Shown: positions 34,102-37,319 of the stretch, piece by piece | How positions within the stretch are numbered: the first letter of the stretch is position 1 | How the letters are laid out: the number at the start of each line of letters is the position of its first letter | Source: Lentilactobacillus parabuchneri DSM 5707 = NBRC 107865 | GTDB taxonomy: Bacteria; Bacillota; Bacilli; Lactobacillales; Lactobacillaceae | Length of the DNA: 37,319 nucleotides | Assembly (NCBI RefSeq): GCF_001435315.1 | Contig: NZ_AZGK01000019.1 | Span: forward strand, 1-37,319 | Direction: 5' to 3' | Notes under the pieces: generated by a model | Database searches by the model: none | Told to the model about the DNA's origin: nothing | Seen by the model: only the letters and a program-made list of their open reading frames with translations | Made by a program: the position numbers and the translations under genes

Positions 34102-35208
34102 ATGAAAACTAAAGTGTTAATTGTTATTCCCAGACTGGGCGGTACCGGGGGGACTGAAACTGTTTTACTTTCGTGGCAGAAATATTTCTCTAATCATAGC
34201 GATGTCAAACTCACAGTCCTGGCCCCACAAGGGTTGCGAGTGACTGCATATGATCGTCCAATCGCTAAAATCGTTGAGCCTGTATCTAAAATACCGGTGC
34301 CTGCCCAACGATTGTTGATGATTCCAAGAATATTATGGGCATTGCATAAGAATCAATATGATGATGTTATCTGTACAACGTCTAAGTTGATCAAGATGAT
34401 AGCTGTTTTGAAAAAATTATGCATGCCAAAACATCGGCATTTTAGACTCGTGTCATGGATACATTCTTCCCTCTATGATGAACCTTCCATTACTATTTCA
34501 GACTTGCAATATGCTGATGCACATTTAGCCATCAGCTCTGGAATTATCAGCCAAATGCAACAAAATAAGATTACCGGTAAAAAATACCTGATTTTTAATC
34601 CAGTATCTGAATCTAAAACTGATGATGTCTCAAGTATGAGTGTGGTGAATGATCACATAAAAATCGTAAAGTTTGTCTATATTGGTCGGGTGATGTGGGA
34701 GGGGCAGAAAAATTTAGCCGAATTATTTTCTGCCCTTGATAAGGTGTCTGGAAATTGGCAGTTAGAAATTTTCGGCACAGGGGACGCAGCGGAGATAGAT
34801 CATGTTAAGAACTTCGTCAGCAATCACCAATTAGAAAAGCATGTAATTATACGTGGTTGGGTTGCAAAGCCATTTGACAACCTTGAATGTGATTACCTAG
34901 TATTGACTTCCAAGTACGAAGGTCTTCCGATGGTTTTGATTGAAGCTCAGCAACATGGGATTGCATGTATATCAGCGAATTGTCCCACCGGTCCCGACGA
35001 TATCATTACGTTGGAGAGTGGTTATTTGTATGAACCAGGCGATATTGATCAGCTATCAGGAATCTTGCAACGGTGCATTGACGCACCAACAGTACCGTTT
35101 GATCCGAGAAAGATTCGAGCGCTGTCGAGTCGTTTCGCTGAAGGTAAATATTTCGAGAATGTCGAGCGAAGTCTAAACATGATCAATACGTCGAACAGGA
35201 AAGGCTGA
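34102..35208 (+). CDS. GT4-family glycosyltransferase
   Basis: A 368-aa GT-B retaining glycosyltransferase. The N-terminal glycine-rich IPRLGGTGGTETVLLSW binds the acceptor side. The C-terminal GT4 domain has FVYIGRVMWEGQKNL, LEIFGTGDA, and the E-x7-E-type SKYEGLPMVLIEAQQHGI and CPTGPDDII. It resembles WaaB-like galactosyl/hexosyl transferases. The base composition is visibly more GC-rich than the AT-rich genes at 30795-33239 and 35971-37080, suggesting a different source. Two bases after its stop starts a truncated flippase, so both came from the same donor operon. Confidence 0.9.
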   Translation: MKTKVLIVIPRLGGTGGTETVLLSWQKYFSNHSDVKLTVLAPQGLRVTAYDRPIAKIVEPVSKIPVPAQRLLMIPRILWALHKNQYDDVICTTSKLIKMIAVLKKLCMPKHRHFRLVSWIHSSLYDEPSITISDLQYADAHLAISSGIISQMQQNKITGKKYLIFNPVSESKTDDVSSMSVVNDHIKIVKFVYIGRVMWEGQKNLAELFSALDKVSGNWQLEIFGTGDAAEIDHVKNFVSNHQLEKHVIIRGWVAKPFDNLECDYLVLTSKYEGLPMVLIEAQQHGIACISANCPTGPDDIITLESGYLYEPGDIDQLSGILQRCIDAPTVPFDPRKIRALSSRFAEGKYFENVERSLNMINTSNRKG

Positions 35209-35210
35209 GC

Positions 35211-35297
35211 ATGGCCAAGGGAAAAGTAAAAAAACTAGCGAGCAACTTAGGCATGTTTGCCATTGGAAATCTAGGAAGCAAATTAATCAGCTATCAA
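35211..35297 (+). pseudogene. 5' fragment of a polysaccharide flippase (wzx-like) gene
   Basis: Starting 2 bp after the glycosyltransferase stop, ATG GCC AAG... encodes MAKGKVKKLASNLGMFAIG and NLGSKLISY, the N-terminus of PST/MATE-like repeat-unit flippases. After about 28 codons the similarity ends abruptly and the sequence switches to the tail of a phosphatase gene in another frame. The flippase is therefore absent here. Confidence 0.7.
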
Positions 35298-35304
35298 AAG
35301 GTAA

Positions 35305-35475
35305 ATGAAAAATCGTGGTTTTGCAATGACGAAGGCCTATCAAGTATTAAACGAAATGGATTCCCAATATCCTGAACGTTTTGCAACCAACGCTCGGAAT
35401 TTGTTGAACGGCGATAAAATTAAAGCTAGAAGAATTGAAGTACCACGTAAGCAACGTAAACATTGGCTGTCTTAG
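35305..35475 (+). pseudogene. 3' fragment of a second PHP phosphatase gene
   Basis: Codons from 35305 to TAG at 35473 read KNRGFAMTKAYQVLNEMD, then ERFATNARNLLNGDKI, matching the C-terminus of the intact CpsB (NRKYEMTNAFAKLGN, ENAKRIINGDNI), with a longer basic tail. It is the remnant of another polysaccharide operon's regulatory gene, joined to the flippase stub. Confidence 0.75.
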
Positions 35476-35970
35476 AATAGTTGATGAGTAAGCGATATGA
35501 TGTATATGTTGAAAATTATTATATGCGTAATATATATTGAATTTATTACGCGTGAATTCTTTAGCAAATGAATAACAATTTAGGTAAAAGATAACCATCT
35601 TAAAAAAGTTTCTAGGCGAAGTAGTATTTGAAGTCGTGTTGTGAATTAAATAATCTGTCACCAATTATAATTTGAGCACTCATACTTATGGATTCAATAA
35701 GCATCAAGACCAGTTGATTAGAGTGTATTATGAAGACCGTTCCATGAACCCTCTAACTATGAAAAGACTTTAATCCGTTTAGAATACTCTGGACCAATAA
35801 TCACGCAAGATTTTCGATTGTCAATCAGTCATGGACAATCGAACGGGCTTTTATTGACTAGAATACTAATTAATAATAGGTCAAAAGTGCTGCACGTGAT
35901 TTGAAAAATTTGGCAGTTAGGTCTATTAAAGAATGTAATTTATTTAGTGAAGATTTTAGGAGTGTGCAGG
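35476..35970. other. Non-coding spacer with inverted repeats
   Basis: About 495 bp with no credible gene on either strand. Visible structure: an 8-bp inverted repeat GCGTAATA/TATTACGC (35525-35532, 35544-35551) and the hairpin at 35813-35843. The end holds the ribosome site of the wzy gene. Probably recombination debris plus a leader. Confidence 0.6.
35813..35843 (+). terminator. Hairpin upstream of wzy, possible terminator
   Basis: A 10-bp perfect stem TTCGATTGTC/GACAATCGAA with an 11-nt loop; TTTTATT follows six bases later. It may end the transcript of the relic region. Confidence 0.45.
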
Positions 35971-37080
35971 GTGAATCACAAAAGTATCGATATAAATATT
36001 GGATCCGAAGCAACTAAAATATTTATTCTTGTTTCAATTACCATTTATATAATGGCAATCTTAAACGGTGCTAATATAATTTCTAATAGCTTTTCGGCTG
36101 CAATTCAGGCTCTCTCCATTATACCGATTCTGATATTAACTTTAGTCGTACAACGCCAAATCAGTATTACTTTTATATTTGCTGTTATAGTCTCTATAGC
36201 AATTTGCATTATAAATGAGTCTGTTTATATGTTTTCCGGTACAATGATGATTGTATTTATTTATACGCTAAATAGTATACCAGATATAGACTATCAGAAA
36301 ATGTTAAAATGGATAGCTTTTACATCAATGACAACATTTGGAATGGTTGTGGGGATTAACTTATTAACTGGTTGGGGCTCGAATAACTATGAAATGTGGA
36401 GGGTAGATGGATTTATATTTAGAAAGTCATTAGGCTTTTCTCAGCCTAATGCTACAATGTTACTATGGCTTTCAATTGTATTGACTATTTGTTCTATTTA
36501 TAGAAAATCACAAAGATTGTTAACAATCTTTGTTGGTGTGTCAACTTATTTTATTTATAGCCAAACGCAATCTAGAACCTCAACATATGTCATTATGTTG
36601 TATTGTCTTTCGATACTGATTATAGGGAAACACGTCTATGATAGGGTTGGAAAAACGCTCTCTAAATTGGTATGTATTATATTACCAATTCTTTTCTTTC
36701 TCATATCTTTTTATTCGTTATTACATCCATATTCTGAGTGGCTGAATGCACTCTTGTCAGGTAGATTAAGCTTATACCAACAATTTTATGATACTTATGG
36801 TATACATCTCTTGAACACGCCTGAGCTTGAGAATGCAATGTTTGATAATGGTTATTTACAATCTTTATTGGCCAAAGGAGTTATCTTTACAATTCAATTA
36901 TTGTTTATTCTGATTTCTATAGGTTGGAAAGTGAACCGTATGAGAATCAAAGACATTCTTTTGTTTGGCATGTATATATCAATAGCCTTTACAGAAACAG
37001 CCTTGCAACATTTTGAGCTTTTTTTGCCTATAGCAATAATGTTTGCAGAAGCACATAAAAAAGAAGCATTAAATTATTAA
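35971..37080 (+). CDS. wzy: Polysaccharide polymerase (Wzy-like, O-antigen ligase/polymerase type)
   Basis: A 369-aa integral membrane protein with about ten hydrophobic helices (for instance FILVSITIYIMAILNG, IQALSIIPILILTLVV, LVCIILPILFFLISFYSLL) and a larger loop near 275-310 (HPYSEWLNALLSGRLSLY). This layout is typical of Wzy, which polymerises lipid-linked repeat units outside the membrane. The start chosen is GTG at 35971, 8 bases after AGGAG; a GTG at 35947 lies upstream of that site. A diverged, shrunken copy is at 33271-33579. No flippase is present within the window. Confidence 0.82.
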   Translation: MNHKSIDINIGSEATKIFILVSITIYIMAILNGANIISNSFSAAIQALSIIPILILTLVVQRQISITFIFAVIVSIAICIINESVYMFSGTMMIVFIYTLNSIPDIDYQKMLKWIAFTSMTTFGMVVGINLLTGWGSNNYEMWRVDGFIFRKSLGFSQPNATMLLWLSIVLTICSIYRKSQRLLTIFVGVSTYFIYSQTQSRTSTYVIMLYCLSILIIGKHVYDRVGKTLSKLVCIILPILFFLISFYSLLHPYSEWLNALLSGRLSLYQQFYDTYGIHLLNTPELENAMFDNGYLQSLLAKGVIFTIQLLFILISIGWKVNRMRIKDILLFGMYISIAFTETALQHFELFLPIAIMFAEAHKKEALNY

Positions 37081-37319
37081 TAATTACGTAAATTGTATAA
37101 ATAGTATGTATACTTTATAACAATGGAGTGTTTTAATGAATCTTTTGTTTAGTCAATGTCACATTACATTGAAAATTTAAAAAATGTAACTTTTTTGCGT
37201 GTGAATAGCTATGTACAATGATTTTCTGGGTGGCAGACTAATCAAGCATAAAATAGCTTATACTAGTTGATAACATCCCGTGATAATTATTAAGAAGCTG
37301 TCCAAGATCTATGATTTTT
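37081..37319. other. Window end, no assigned gene
   Basis: AT-rich sequence. An ATG at 37137 after GGAGTG opens a 14-codon frame (MNLLFSQCHITLKI) and stops, possibly the start of a broken gene. Nothing else can be supported. Confidence 0.4.

Noticed and set aside
35347-35664. 105-codon minus-strand frame in the relic region
   Set aside because: It overlaps the phosphatase remnant on the other strand and has no recognisable motif or good start.

Overview
The window looks like part of a low-GC, theta-replicating, formerly conjugative plasmid of the family Lactobacillaceae. The grounds are the RepA_N initiator, a MOBQ relaxase with an RSF1010-type oriT, a small type Ib ParA/RHH partition pair, a 29-aa holin-like toxin peptide, IS3/ISL3/IS30/IS256 elements of lactobacillus type, and an EPS/CPS operon in lactic-acid-bacterium gene order. 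No species can be named from sequence alone and no rRNA or tRNA gene is visible.

Layout. 1-716: end of a degenerate IS3 element. 886-1896 (minus): a secreted ADP-ribosyltransferase-like protein with its own promoter and terminator. 2187-3595: ISL3-family IS. 3647-6338: maintenance core, made of a partition operon with operator/centromere-like repeats, then a rep gene preceded by a convincing antisense RNA and attenuator. 6494-7572: small ORF plus Fic protein, followed by a scrap of an ArdC-like gene. 7553-10395: relaxosome module (two small minus-strand proteins, oriT, mobA). 10396-12209: a transfer membrane protein truncated at its 5' end and split by an IS30 element with a 3-bp target duplication. 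12225-16241: rest of the transfer region (membrane protein, topoisomerase III, small protein, ArdC-like antirestriction protein). 16262-16613: type I toxin-antitoxin locus. 16673-24939 (minus): type IC restriction-modification genes hsdRMS, preceded by a 717-aa ABC ATPase with RloC/PrrC anticodon-nuclease features. 25121-25705: serine resolvase. 25783-27129: IS256 element with a nonsense mutation. 27345-37080: polysaccharide locus.

How the parts fit. Three layers of maintenance are visible: copy control and partition, addiction (type I TA, perhaps Fic), and multimer resolution. A restriction system next to an antirestriction protein protects cell and plasmid in different directions. The RloC-like gene beside type I RM recalls PrrC/EcoprrI, where a tRNA-cutting ATPase backs up restriction when phage disables it. 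The transfer operon lacks ATPase, coupling-protein and other mating-pair genes here and carries a broken membrane component, so the plasmid is probably mobilizable rather than self-transmissible, unless genes outside the window supply them.

The polysaccharide locus starts with an intact regulatory/priming block (LCP protein, chain-length regulator, tyrosine kinase, phosphatase, priming transferase, CpsF/CpsG pair, GT32-like enzyme). It then degenerates into a mosaic: a shrunken wzy-like gene, about 520 bp of decayed DNA, a GT4 enzyme, 28 codons of a flippase fused to the tail of a second phosphatase gene, and finally an intact wzy. No complete flippase is present.
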